Positions 1 to 5,589 of a DNA stretch of 6,211 bases are shown here, piece after piece (the first letter of the stretch is position 1; the number at the start of each line of letters is the position of its first letter). The position numbers were made by a program, and so were the translations under genes. The notes beneath the pieces were generated by a model. The model was not told where the DNA came from. It searched no databases and was given only the letters and a program-made list of their open reading frames with translations. The DNA is from Clostridiales bacterium DTU092 (lineage in GTDB: Bacteria; Bacillota; Clostridia; Caldicoprobacterales; Caldicoprobacteraceae), in contig LFTM01000261.1 in the NCBI GenBank assembly GCA_001513505.1, positions 1 to 6,211 of the forward strand. Direction: 5' to 3'.

Positions 1-19
1 CAACAATCATGACCTTCAT
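1..19 (-). CDS. Start of a probable NarL-type response regulator (partial, six codons visible)
   Basis: Only the first six codons and one further base are inside the window, reading MKVMIV. That is the usual first beta-strand of a receiver domain, where acidic residues would follow immediately. An SD sequence (AAAGGGAG, 36-29 on the minus strand) lies 9 bases before the ATG. The start lies inside the 3' end of the HisKA_3 sensor kinase gene, in another frame. This is the normal arrangement for a kinase and its cognate LuxR/NarL-family regulator. The identity is inferred from the short N-terminus, the SD and the position; neither the receiver aspartate nor the DNA-binding domain can be seen. 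Confidence 0.65.
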
Positions 20-1778
20 AAGCAACATCTCCCTTTCTTAAGTCATAGCTGTAAAGTGGTATAGATATATCAATTACCGTCCCTTCATCTGTACGGCTAT
101 TGATTAACATCCTTCCGTTAAGGAATTCGATAAGGGACTTAACATTATATAACCCCAGTCCTTGGTTCGGTTCTTCCATGGTTTTTGCAACAGAAAACCC
201 TTTCCCGTTGTCTTTGATTCTTAACCTGACATTATTTGATTTAACATTGATATGAACACCGAGTTTACTGCATTCACCATGGCGAACCGCATTGCCGGTG
301 GTTTCACGTATTATACGGTATAAAATTTTTCTCATGCGGCTGGACAGCATATTTTCATCTCCGCTTATATTCAATTCAAGGGAGACACCATTGAGCTTAG
401 AAAAGCTTTCCAGGTATTCCTGTAGGGTGCGGGATAACGATTTTTCCTTTCTTTTTTTAGAACTTAACTGGTATATGGATGCTCTAAGCTCCTTTATGGC
501 CTGAGTTGCCGTATCTCGTATGAGTTCCAGCTGTTTCCCCAATTCACCGTTAATATCACTTTTATATTTGGATGTCAGGGCAACAATACAGCAGACTATG
601 CTGTAAAGTCTTTGAGACACGCTATCGTGGATTTCGTTTGCTATACGGTTCTGTTCTTCAATAATCAGGAATCGGTCGGCAATTTCTTCTAAATGATATC
701 GTTCCAGAACTATGGCGCATAAATCAGCCAGAAAACTTAACTGTCGCATAGGGGTATTGTCAACCGGGCTGTCATCACGTTCTTCGTTTATTTGAATACC
801 GATTATGCCGTATTGCTGTGACGGTGATTCTACCATAGCGCATAAAAATCTGCTTTCATTAAAAGGTATTTCAAAAAAAGCACCGGACTTGCCTGACGGT
901 ATAACCATGGTTTCAATGATTTTCTTTATTTGATTCTTTTGTTTATCTCCTTCCATATTACAGACAGCAATGGTACTTTTGCTTTCTTTGTATGGTGCCA
1001 TCCAAAAGAAGCTTGCTTCTGCTCCCGTTAGTTTTCTTGCATATTCCGCAAAAATAACCTGTAAATTTTCTAGAGTGTCTTGAGAACTGAAAGCTTCCAC
1101 TGCCTGGTATAAAGACATAATGTGATTTATTGATTGTTTGTACATCTGGTTTGTTCTGAGCAAAGCCTCATTTGTCCTATTGAGCTCTTCGCTCTGTAAT
1201 TCCAGTGTTCGGGAATGATGATCCAGCTTCTTTGTCAATCGGGACAACATCTGGACAATAAGGGTAATCAGAATAAAAACAAGAAACAAATAGGCGTTTT
1301 CATTTAGTAGCTCTCCGATTGTGCTGGAATGCTGGAAAAAACCGTATGAAATTAAGGTTTCACAAACCAGGAAAATTGTCAGGTTTACCCAGCAGAAATA
1401 AAAGGGAAGATATGAAGCTGCAACCAGAACAGGATTCAATGCATACCAGATGAAGGGACTTTCTATACCTCCGGTTGGTATCAGTAAAAGAGTAATTCCC
1501 ACCGTTTCCGTTAAAATTGCTACCTCCAGGATAGCCATGGAGTTGGAGAATTTAATATATAGATCCGTAATGGTTTTTGCTGCAAATAAAAGAGTCAAAA
1601 CCACTCCCGTTTTGAGCAGAAAAGGTTCATCGGGATTCATAATGAGATAAAATACAGATGTAATCAGCCATGACATGTATCTGTATATATAGAGTATTCC
1701 TACGAAACCCGCCTGATTCGTTATATCAAGTATACGTTTAAAAAGAACAGGGCGTTGCATTTTATTTATTTTAGGCAT
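1..1778 (-). CDS. Membrane sensor histidine kinase, HisKA_3 (NarL/LiaS/DegS) type, with GAF-like domain; 3' end just cut
   Basis: This is a sensor kinase that should autophosphorylate on histidine and pass the phosphate to the regulator encoded next to it. Residues about 28-178 form roughly six hydrophobic membrane segments. A GGIESPF motif (103-109) lies in the loop after the third, resembling the quinone-site motif of RegB. A polar, probably coiled-coil linker (about 180-220) leads to a GAF-like domain (about 220-365). The HisKA_3 H-box reads NRIANEIHDSVSQRL with phospho-acceptor His384. The ATPase part has N496 in an N-box (TTGNAVRHG), DNGKG at 523-527 and GLGL at 540-543, so the catalytic core appears intact. 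The ATG at 1778 is preferred to the in-frame ATG at 1760. It overlaps the upstream stop by 8 bases (ATGCCTAA), and GGAG lies upstream, though at a long spacing. There are 592 complete codons. The last visible bases are TG, and a regulator with D or E at codon 7 would make them TGA, so the gene probably ends one base outside the window. The signal sensed is unknown. Confidence 0.95.
   Translation of the reverse strand, partial: MPKINKMQRPVLFKRILDITNQAGFVGILYIYRYMSWLITSVFYLIMNPDEPFLLKTGVVLTLLFAAKTITDLYIKFSNSMAILEVAILTETVGITLLLIPTGGIESPFIWYALNPVLVAASYLPFYFCWVNLTIFLVCETLISYGFFQHSSTIGELLNENAYLFLVFILITLIVQMLSRLTKKLDHHSRTLELQSEELNRTNEALLRTNQMYKQSINHIMSLYQAVEAFSSQDTLENLQVIFAEYARKLTGAEASFFWMAPYKESKSTIAVCNMEGDKQKNQIKKIIETMVIPSGKSGAFFEIPFNESRFLCAMVESPSQQYGIIGIQINEERDDSPVDNTPMRQLSFLADLCAIVLERYHLEEIADRFLIIEEQNRIANEIHDSVSQRLYSIVCCIVALTSKYKSDINGELGKQLELIRDTATQAIKELRASIYQLSSKKRKEKSLSRTLQEYLESFSKLNGVSLELNISGDENMLSSRMRKILYRIIRETTGNAVRHGECSKLGVHINVKSNNVRLRIKDNGKGFSVAKTMEEPNQGLGLYNVKSLIEFLNGRMLINSRTDEGTVIDISIPLYSYDLRKGDVAYEGHDC
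29..36 (-). promoter_or_regulatory. Ribosome binding site of the response regulator, inside the kinase gene
   Basis: AAAGGGAG on the minus strand sits 9 bases upstream of the ATG at 19. It lies within the coding end of the kinase, so translation of the regulator can be coupled to termination of the kinase. It is the main support for calling a gene start at 19. Confidence 0.6.
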
Positions 1779-2892
1779 AGATGGTTTGCTCTTCTCCTTT
1801 ACTTTGCAAGATAATACCATTGTTATCGCACCGGTAGTTATAAATACATTGACCATCGATCACATAATAATCAACATTAGCTGCCGAGTCTTCAAAGCGC
1901 AGAATAGGCATCTCCTTTTCATCGGCAATCCTTACAAGGGATTTAAAATCGTCAAGGATGAGAATACATTTACCGGAGAAATCAATTGAGCGCTTCAGGT
2001 TGATCAGTCTGTTTTTATATTTAAGATCAATAGCCACCGATTCATATACGTTTTTTTTCTGCTTTTTTAATACATTAGCAATAAAATAAACTATGTAGGT
2101 TAACGGTACCAGTGTAAGTATGGACGACACTAACCTCGCAACGGACAGAGAGATTGATAAACCCATAAGGCTGTAGCCGGACGATAGCACTTCGGTTTCC
2201 TTAATGGGATTATCATTAACAAAATTCAGTTCACTTATCGGTGTAATCTCACGGGACGTAAAGGCAAAGGTCAATTCCGGAGGCGAAGCTATGGGGTTGC
2301 TTTTATCCCCGGCTTTTATGGTGCCTTCTATAACCGGGATGATTGACAATTTATACTGATCCGGGCTAAAGTCCAGCTCATTTTCTATTTCTTCTGTATA
2401 TCGAAAAATGTCCGATATGGGGATATAAATTTCATCGTCTATGAGGGATATTTCAGTTCCTTTCTTACTTAAATATTGGCCTTGTTTTAGGACAGCATAT
2501 TCTTTTTCCCATAAATCCTCTGCTGTAATCTTTGCGATTATCTTGTAATTGCCATTTACTGCTATAGGCTTTTCGGCTTTAATAAATGAATGGATGTTCA
2601 AAATCAGTCCCTTTGTTATCCTGGTGAATATCCTGTGTTCGGGAACAATGATTCCGCCATGCGGATAGAGTGAGGAAGGGACGACATCGATTTTATAGGA
2701 ATAATCGGACTGCTGCCGTATATAGTTTTTGTAGGTAACCCGTTCAATATGTTCGGGGCTTGTGAAGGTATGGTATGTAAAAACAGAAAATAGAATTAAA
2801 AGTGCCACAGCAATTCCAAGCATTACCTTTGATCTTTTATTATGCTGTATACTATCTGGTTTATTTCGATTGATCATATTTTTTATAGACAT
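1771..2892 (-). CDS. DUF5305-like membrane protein with outer domain and cytoplasmic tail
   Basis: This 373-residue protein has a basic N-terminus, a membrane segment at about 23-41, a large polar outer domain (about 42-250), a second membrane segment (about 254-274) followed by a KKQKK stop-transfer stretch, and a cytoplasmic tail of about 95 residues. The arrangement resembles DUF5305: the start of the outer domain has the family-like pattern of aromatic and Y-S-Y strands followed by a VVPSSLYPHGG segment. The tail ends in a (D)DFKSLVRIAD...PILRF...YYVIDGQCIYNY block, like the C-terminal 'LVdlA...Y.V...Y.Y' block I recall from archaeal members. The family assignment is from memory of the pattern, not a search. 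Biochemical function is unknown; the family is often reported near SipW-like signal peptidases and secreted proteins. An SD (GGAGAGGAAG) ends 7 bases before the ATG. The stop TAA overlaps the ATG of the sensor kinase, implying coupled synthesis and possibly a shared complex at the membrane. Confidence 0.8.
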   Translation of the reverse strand: MSIKNMINRNKPDSIQHNKRSKVMLGIAVALLILFSVFTYHTFTSPEHIERVTYKNYIRQQSDYSYKIDVVPSSLYPHGGIIVPEHRIFTRITKGLILNIHSFIKAEKPIAVNGNYKIIAKITAEDLWEKEYAVLKQGQYLSKKGTEISLIDDEIYIPISDIFRYTEEIENELDFSPDQYKLSIIPVIEGTIKAGDKSNPIASPPELTFAFTSREITPISELNFVNDNPIKETEVLSSGYSLMGLSISLSVARLVSSILTLVPLTYIVYFIANVLKKQKKNVYESVAIDLKYKNRLINLKRSIDFSGKCILILDDFKSLVRIADEKEMPILRFEDSAANVDYYVIDGQCIYNYRCDNNGIILQSKGEEQTIYA

Positions 2893-2945
2893 TGGCAGAC
2901 TTCCTCTCCGATAAATTTTTGTTTTCCGTACGGCAGATACTGAAA

Positions 2946-2968
2946 GGCTTTTATTAGGAATAACAGCC
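2946..2968 (-). other. Intercistronic hairpin between the secreted-protein gene and the DUF5305 gene
   Basis: In the 87-base gap the transcript can fold as GGCU-G-UUAUU-CCU-AAUAA-A-AGCC: nine base pairs with one internal G/A mismatch and a three-base loop. It is followed by UUUCAG rather than a U run, so it is not a convincing intrinsic terminator. It might act as a weak attenuator or an mRNA stability element that sets the ratio of the first gene to the rest. Confidence 0.3.
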
Positions 2969-2979
2969 GTGTTGATTTG

Positions 2980-3672
2980 CTATTGCATATATTCCTCTTC
3001 TTTTTGTTCGTTATTTTCTTCGACGATTTCTTCATCATTATCCTCAACGGCTTCATTGTCTATTTTCTTAATGATTTCATTATCGTTTTCTTCAACCTCT
3101 TCCTTGTCAATTGCTTCAATGTTTTGGGTATTGCTTGGAACATTTTTCTTTTTGCTTTTTGGAATCATATCGTTGTGCTTTGTTTCCGTGATTTTCTCTT
3201 CACCGGCGTCTTCTTTTTCTGCTGGAGCCGCTTCGGGAATATTAAATACCAGTTCCTGCTGTATTTGAGCTGAGCCACCCCTCCAAATCGCATGTATATT
3301 TACATTTAATTTTATTTCCTTTAATCCCGGGTTTTTGTTGCTATTGTACTTAAGGGAAACCGTTATATTTTGTGAATTACCTTTCTTTATAGTTGTATTT
3401 TTGTTTTTAAATTGGATTTCATATTCATTGTCAACACATGTTATGTCTTTTATAGTGATATCATGTGACATATTGTTTTTAATACTAATTAATGCTTTTA
3501 AGTCCTCATCTGAATCTTTCTGAACAACGGCGATCAATGCATTTTCACTCGGGGTTATCAGTAAACTTGCCTGTGATTCTATTTGCGCTCTTGTATATGC
3601 AGTAGCTTCACCCATCAGACTTGCCGTCAGCATCAGTAAAATGCCGATTATTATTATTTTCTTCCATATCAT
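2980..3672 (-). CDS. Secreted hypothetical protein with acidic octad-repeat C-terminal tail
   Basis: This 230-residue protein has a clear Sec signal peptide: a KK pair, then a hydrophobic core to about residue 20, and a likely cleavage after ATA at about residue 25. The mature part to about residue 147 alternates short hydrophobic and polar strands, as expected of a beta-sandwich. The segment SLLITPSENALIAV near its start recalls the small secreted DUF1102/TasA-like proteins found near SipW-type peptidases, but I cannot assign a family with confidence. From about residue 148 the chain becomes low-complexity and charged. Residues 192-223 form four imperfect eight-residue repeats rich in E, D and N. 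There is no second membrane segment, LPXTG motif or lipobox, so the protein is probably released or held non-covalently. GGAGG lies 9 bases before the ATG. It is the first gene of the minus-strand operon, 87 bases ahead of the DUF5305 gene. Confidence 0.85.
   Translation of the reverse strand: MIWKKIIIIGILLMLTASLMGEATAYTRAQIESQASLLITPSENALIAVVQKDSDEDLKALISIKNNMSHDITIKDITCVDNEYEIQFKNKNTTIKKGNSQNITVSLKYNSNKNPGLKEIKLNVNIHAIWRGGSAQIQQELVFNIPEAAPAEKEDAGEEKITETKHNDMIPKSKKKNVPSNTQNIEAIDKEEVEENDNEIIKKIDNEAVEDNDEEIVEENNEQKEEEYMQ
3004..3099 (-). repeat. Four tandem 24-base units encoding acidic octapeptides
   Basis: Residues 192-223 of the secreted protein divide into EVEENDNE, IIKKIDNE, AVEDNDEE and IVEENNEQ. 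The pattern is [E/I/A][V/I]-x-x-[N/I]-[D/N]-[N/E]-[E/Q]. At DNA level the 24-base units (boundaries at 3099, 3075, 3051 and 3027) are diverged but share GAt/AAT-rich cores. The aliphatic pair in each octad against acidic positions could form a low-complexity helix or a divalent-cation-binding tail; this is inference. Confidence 0.6.
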
Positions 3673-3831
3673 AATTGCATTCCTCCATATTAAGTTTTAT
3701 CCACTTTTTAAATATATTCATGCTGTGGGTTTATATGCTATGCCGCAAAATGCTTTTAATGATACATATAATGCTGTTTTGAAAATCAAGAATTTCATCC
3801 AATCAAACCAATCCACATAATCCCAAGTAAA

Positions 3832-3837
3832 ATTATA
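3832..3837 (-). promoter_or_regulatory. Possible -10 element for the minus-strand operon
   Basis: A perfect TATAAT on the minus strand (inside GGATATAATTTT) lies about 160 bases before the start of the secreted-protein gene, in the AT-rich leader. No good -35 box stands 16-18 bases upstream; the nearest matches are poor. It is therefore offered only as the best vegetative-type candidate, and an alternative sigma factor or activation by the cognate regulator is equally possible. Confidence 0.25.
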
Positions 3838-3905
3838 TCCATAATTACAAAATAATTACATTAAACCGAAATTTTATAACATGATCGATGTAAACAAAAT
3901 TCTAT

Positions 3906-4221
3906 TTAATTCTTATAAGATCTGAAACGTAACACCATCAATTGCAATTGCCCGAATGGATGATTCGAGTCATGAACACTTACAACAGCACTCTTAATAA
4001 ATTGAGGCCATACTAATTTAAAATAGGACTTAAGCACTATGGCACTCATATAGAATACTAAATTTTCTGGGAATATCCTTTATTTCCCGAATTATTTCCC
4101 GTAGCTGCTTTTTACAAAAGAATACCGTTTTTCCTATTTTTCTGGTCTTTTACTCAATTATAGTTACAATTTCAATGCATGGTAATGTTGCATTGACTGG
4201 AATCTGCCCGTTTAATGTCAT
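3906..4221 (-). pseudogene. Probable remnant of a small protein-coding gene (one stop, one frameshift)
   Basis: On the minus strand an ATG at 4221 opens 23 codons (MTLNGQIPVNATLPCIEIV...) to a TAA at 4152-4150. The same frame then continues open for 39 codons (…GKTVFFCKKQLREIIREIKD…) to a TAA at 4032-4030. A different frame is open for 57 codons from 4079 to a TAA at 3908-3906, including WPQFIKSAVVSVHDSNHPFG and ending MVLRFRSYKN. The residues are varied and protein-like rather than low-complexity. The span coincides with a GC rise above both flanks (about 33% against 24-26%). Together this suggests a gene of roughly 105-110 codons damaged by one nonsense change and one single-base insertion (or equivalent). 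I see no SD before 4221 and recognise no family. The 46-codon ATG-started part (4049-3906) could instead be an independent small gene, but it lacks a convincing SD. Confidence 0.4.
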
Positions 4222-4316
4222 ACGATTTTTTGTATTTTTAAATTTTATATGCTGTGCTTAATGCAATAAAAGACAAAAAAATTTTCCGGACTGGATCACA
4301 TAGACATGCTGAAAAA

Positions 4317-4345
4317 TTGGATATGGTGAATTAAAAGAATATAAT
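4317..4345 (+). promoter_or_regulatory. Candidate vegetative promoter for the HD-domain gene
   Basis: TTGGAT (4317-4322) and a perfect TATAAT (4340-4345) are separated by 17 bases, the ideal sigma-A spacing. Transcription would start near 4352, giving a leader of about 48 bases that contains the AGGAG of the HD gene. It is the best match in the gap on this strand. Confidence 0.5.
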
Positions 4346-4385
4346 ATATAATAAAACAAATGGTGGTTGGTATTGGTTATCTTTC

Positions 4386-4390
4386 AGGAG
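4386..4390 (+). promoter_or_regulatory. Ribosome binding site that fixes the TTG start of the HD gene
   Basis: AGGAG ends 9 bases before TTG at 4400. The next in-frame ATG (4412) is 21 bases away, too far for this site. The ATG at 4393 is in another frame and closes after five codons. The site therefore supports the TTG. Confidence 0.6.
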
Positions 4391-4399
4391 TGATGAAGA

Positions 4400-5050
4400 T
4401 TGTACGCTGACATGTTCCAATTTGTAAAGGAATGTCTGGAAAAAAATGATGGTGAAGCTACTAAGACTTGTAAATATCCCTTTAGAAAACGTTCAGAACA
4501 TATAAAACGGGTTTTCATGTGGGCTCAAAGGCTGGTTGACGGTCAACTTTCGATAGACAGGGAAGCTGTTTTAGTTTCGGCAATATTTCACGATGTAGGA
4601 TATGCCCTGTCATCTGATGGAGTGAAACATGCAGAGAACAGTGCTTTAATATGCGAAAAGTATTTGTATGACAAAGGATTCGACACTGAATTTATTAAGT
4701 TTGTCGCATTTCTTGTAAAAAATCATTCCAACAAACCGCTTATGACTTCCGGAGATGTACCGTTAGAACTGATATTGTTAATGGAAGCCGATCTCCTTGA
4801 TGAGACCGGGGCGCTGTCAATTATATGGGATTGTATGGCGGAAGGCGCAAAACAGCAGCAGTCATATAACGAAGCATATTATCATATTCTTAACTATTCA
4901 TGGGAATCGATGCAGGCAAATCCAATGGTGACCGATAAAGCTAAGGTAATCTGGGAAAGCAAACAGAAGCTTGTACGGGATTTTATAATGCATCTGGCTC
5001 AGGACCTGGCGATAGGGTCTGATAATGAGAATTGCCGGATCAGTTTATGA
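4400..5050 (+). CDS. HD-domain metal-dependent phosphohydrolase (YedJ/YpgQ-like)
   Basis: This 216-residue protein is of the HD superfamily, whose members hydrolyse phosphate esters such as nucleotides using bound divalent metal. The expected metal ligands are all present in order: H34 (in EHIKRV), the H64-D65 pair (AIFHDVGY), and a distal D131 (MEADLLDETG). H77 (KHAEN) and H109 (KNHSNKP) are the extra histidines typical of the YedJ/YpgQ-like branch. Length and the helical, Q/E-rich C-terminus fit a stand-alone cytoplasmic enzyme with no fused domain or signal peptide. The substrate cannot be deduced. The start is TTG, chosen for its AGGAG at 9 bases. A promoter candidate lies about 50 bases upstream. 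No hairpin with a T run follows the stop, so transcription may continue into the GNAT gene 84 bases downstream. Confidence 0.88.
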   Translation: MYADMFQFVKECLEKNDGEATKTCKYPFRKRSEHIKRVFMWAQRLVDGQLSIDREAVLVSAIFHDVGYALSSDGVKHAENSALICEKYLYDKGFDTEFIKFVAFLVKNHSNKPLMTSGDVPLELILLMEADLLDETGALSIIWDCMAEGAKQQQSYNEAYYHILNYSWESMQANPMVTDKAKVIWESKQKLVRDFIMHLAQDLAIGSDNENCRISL

Positions 5051-5121
5051 TTGTAATGATTTTAAATGTTAATAGATCAAGTCTTGCTTCTCATGTGGTT
5101 CTGACACTTTTCTTTACGGAT

Positions 5122-5127
5122 GGGGAG
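5122..5127 (+). promoter_or_regulatory. Ribosome binding site deciding the GNAT start
   Basis: GGGGAG sits 7 bases before ATG 5135, while ATG 5120 overlaps it and ATG 5129 is one base away. It therefore favours 5135. Confidence 0.5.
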
Positions 5128-5134
5128 AATGGAT

Positions 5135-5539
5135 ATGCGGTATGAGTATGCATTGGAAATGGATTATAACTATATATACGAGAAAGACAAGCATGTATCC
5201 AAAGAATTGATCAAAACCAAGATCCATCAAAAGGAGATTATAATAGCAAGGGATATCAATAGAAATATCGGTTGGTTAAGATATGGATACTTTTGGGACA
5301 ATATCCCCTTTATGAACATGCTTTATATTGAAGAAGAGTACAGGCGTAAGGGTATAGGAACCGGGCTGGTAAAATTCTGGGAAGATGAGATGAAAATGAA
5401 AGGCTATAACCTTGTAATGACATCCAGTCTGGCAAATGAGCAGGCCCAGTTCTTTTTCAGGAAACTGGGGTATAATGATTCGGGGTGTTTATTATTAAAT
5501 AATCAGCCTCTGGAGATTATTTTTACTAAATATATATAA
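5135..5539 (+). CDS. GNAT-family N-acetyltransferase
   Basis: This is a single-domain GNAT enzyme of 134 residues, which should transfer an acetyl group from acetyl-CoA to an amine; the acceptor is unknown. Strands beta2-beta3 (IIARDINRNIGWLRYG) precede the hallmark motif A: a hydrophobic strand MLYIEEEY, then RRKGIG (residues 70-75), the pyrophosphate-binding loop, and a helix. Motif B follows as NEQAQFFFRKLGY, the usual 'N..A..FY.K.GF' signature. The ATG at 5135 is preferred because GGGGAG (5122-5127) lies 7 bases before it. The in-frame ATGs at 5120 and 5129 lack a usable SD, although 5120 would add five residues. The gene lies between the HD and mtlD genes in the same direction, with no evident terminator on either side. 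The closest relatives are small generic GNATs, so no substrate is proposed. Confidence 0.87.
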   Translation: MRYEYALEMDYNYIYEKDKHVSKELIKTKIHQKEIIIARDINRNIGWLRYGYFWDNIPFMNMLYIEEEYRRKGIGTGLVKFWEDEMKMKGYNLVMTSSLANEQAQFFFRKLGYNDSGCLLLNNQPLEIIFTKYI

Positions 5540-5572
5540 TGATAAAGTCTGCGTGGGGCAGGTATTTATTAT

Positions 5573-5578
5573 AGGAGG
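5573..5578 (+). promoter_or_regulatory. Ribosome binding site of mtlD
   Basis: A consensus AGGAGG ends 11 bases before the ATG at 5590. The spacing is slightly long, but the match is perfect and no other in-frame start is nearby. Confidence 0.6.
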
Positions 5579-5589
5579 ATAGAAGAGGT

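Larger units (their letters stand above)
3673..4399. other. Divergent intergenic region, 727 bases, no intact gene
   Basis: This gap separates the minus-strand two-component operon from the plus-strand HD-GNAT-mtlD genes. No tRNA, rRNA, riboswitch or CRISPR pattern was seen. It has three zones: an AT-rich leader (3673-3905), a less AT-rich centre reading as a decayed ORF on the minus strand (3906-4221), and an AT-rich zone before the HD gene (4222-4399). By hand count GC is about 24% at 3781-3900, 33% at 3901-4200 and 26% at 4201-4380. Short palindromes include TCTTATAAGA (3911-3920) and CAATTGCAATTG (3939-3950), and TTATTTCCCG is directly repeated (4080-4089 and 4092-4101). None has an assigned role. 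Confidence 0.6.

Noticed and set aside
292..1650. Short plus-strand ORFs of 60-70 codons (292-504 and 1450-1650)
   Set aside because: They lie wholly inside the sensor kinase, whose frame carries unmistakable H, N and G boxes; they have no SD and no family-like content.
1786..1989. Plus-strand 67-codon ORF
   Set aside because: It is antisense to the cytoplasmic tail of the DUF5305 protein and has no coding evidence of its own.
2969..3523. Plus-strand Ser/Phe-rich ORFs (2969-3268, 2977-3273 and 3335-3523)
   Set aside because: They are antisense images of the secreted protein; the S/F/L bias of the first two is the complement of its E/N/D-rich tail.
3881..3925. 14-codon plus-strand ORF (MIDVNKILFNSYKI)
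   Set aside because: No SD, very short, and it overlaps the end of the minus-strand remnant.
4080..4101. Direct repeat TTATTTCCCG with 12-base period
   Set aside because: Only two copies, in the remnant gene (its translation gives REI-REI), so it is most simply a coding repeat rather than a regulator site or CRISPR-like array.
4172..4196. Perfect 8-base inverted repeat TCAATGCA/TGCATTGA with 9-base spacer, overlapping a possible -35 box TTGACT (4193-4198) with TGTCAT 17 bases on
   Set aside because: It looked like an operator over a promoter, but it lies inside the apparent coding remnant, the -10 is poor, and a better promoter exists closer to the HD gene. Binding-site conservation would be needed to revive it.
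5051..5134. Possible terminator after the HD gene
   Set aside because: No stem of useful length followed by a T run could be found in this gap.
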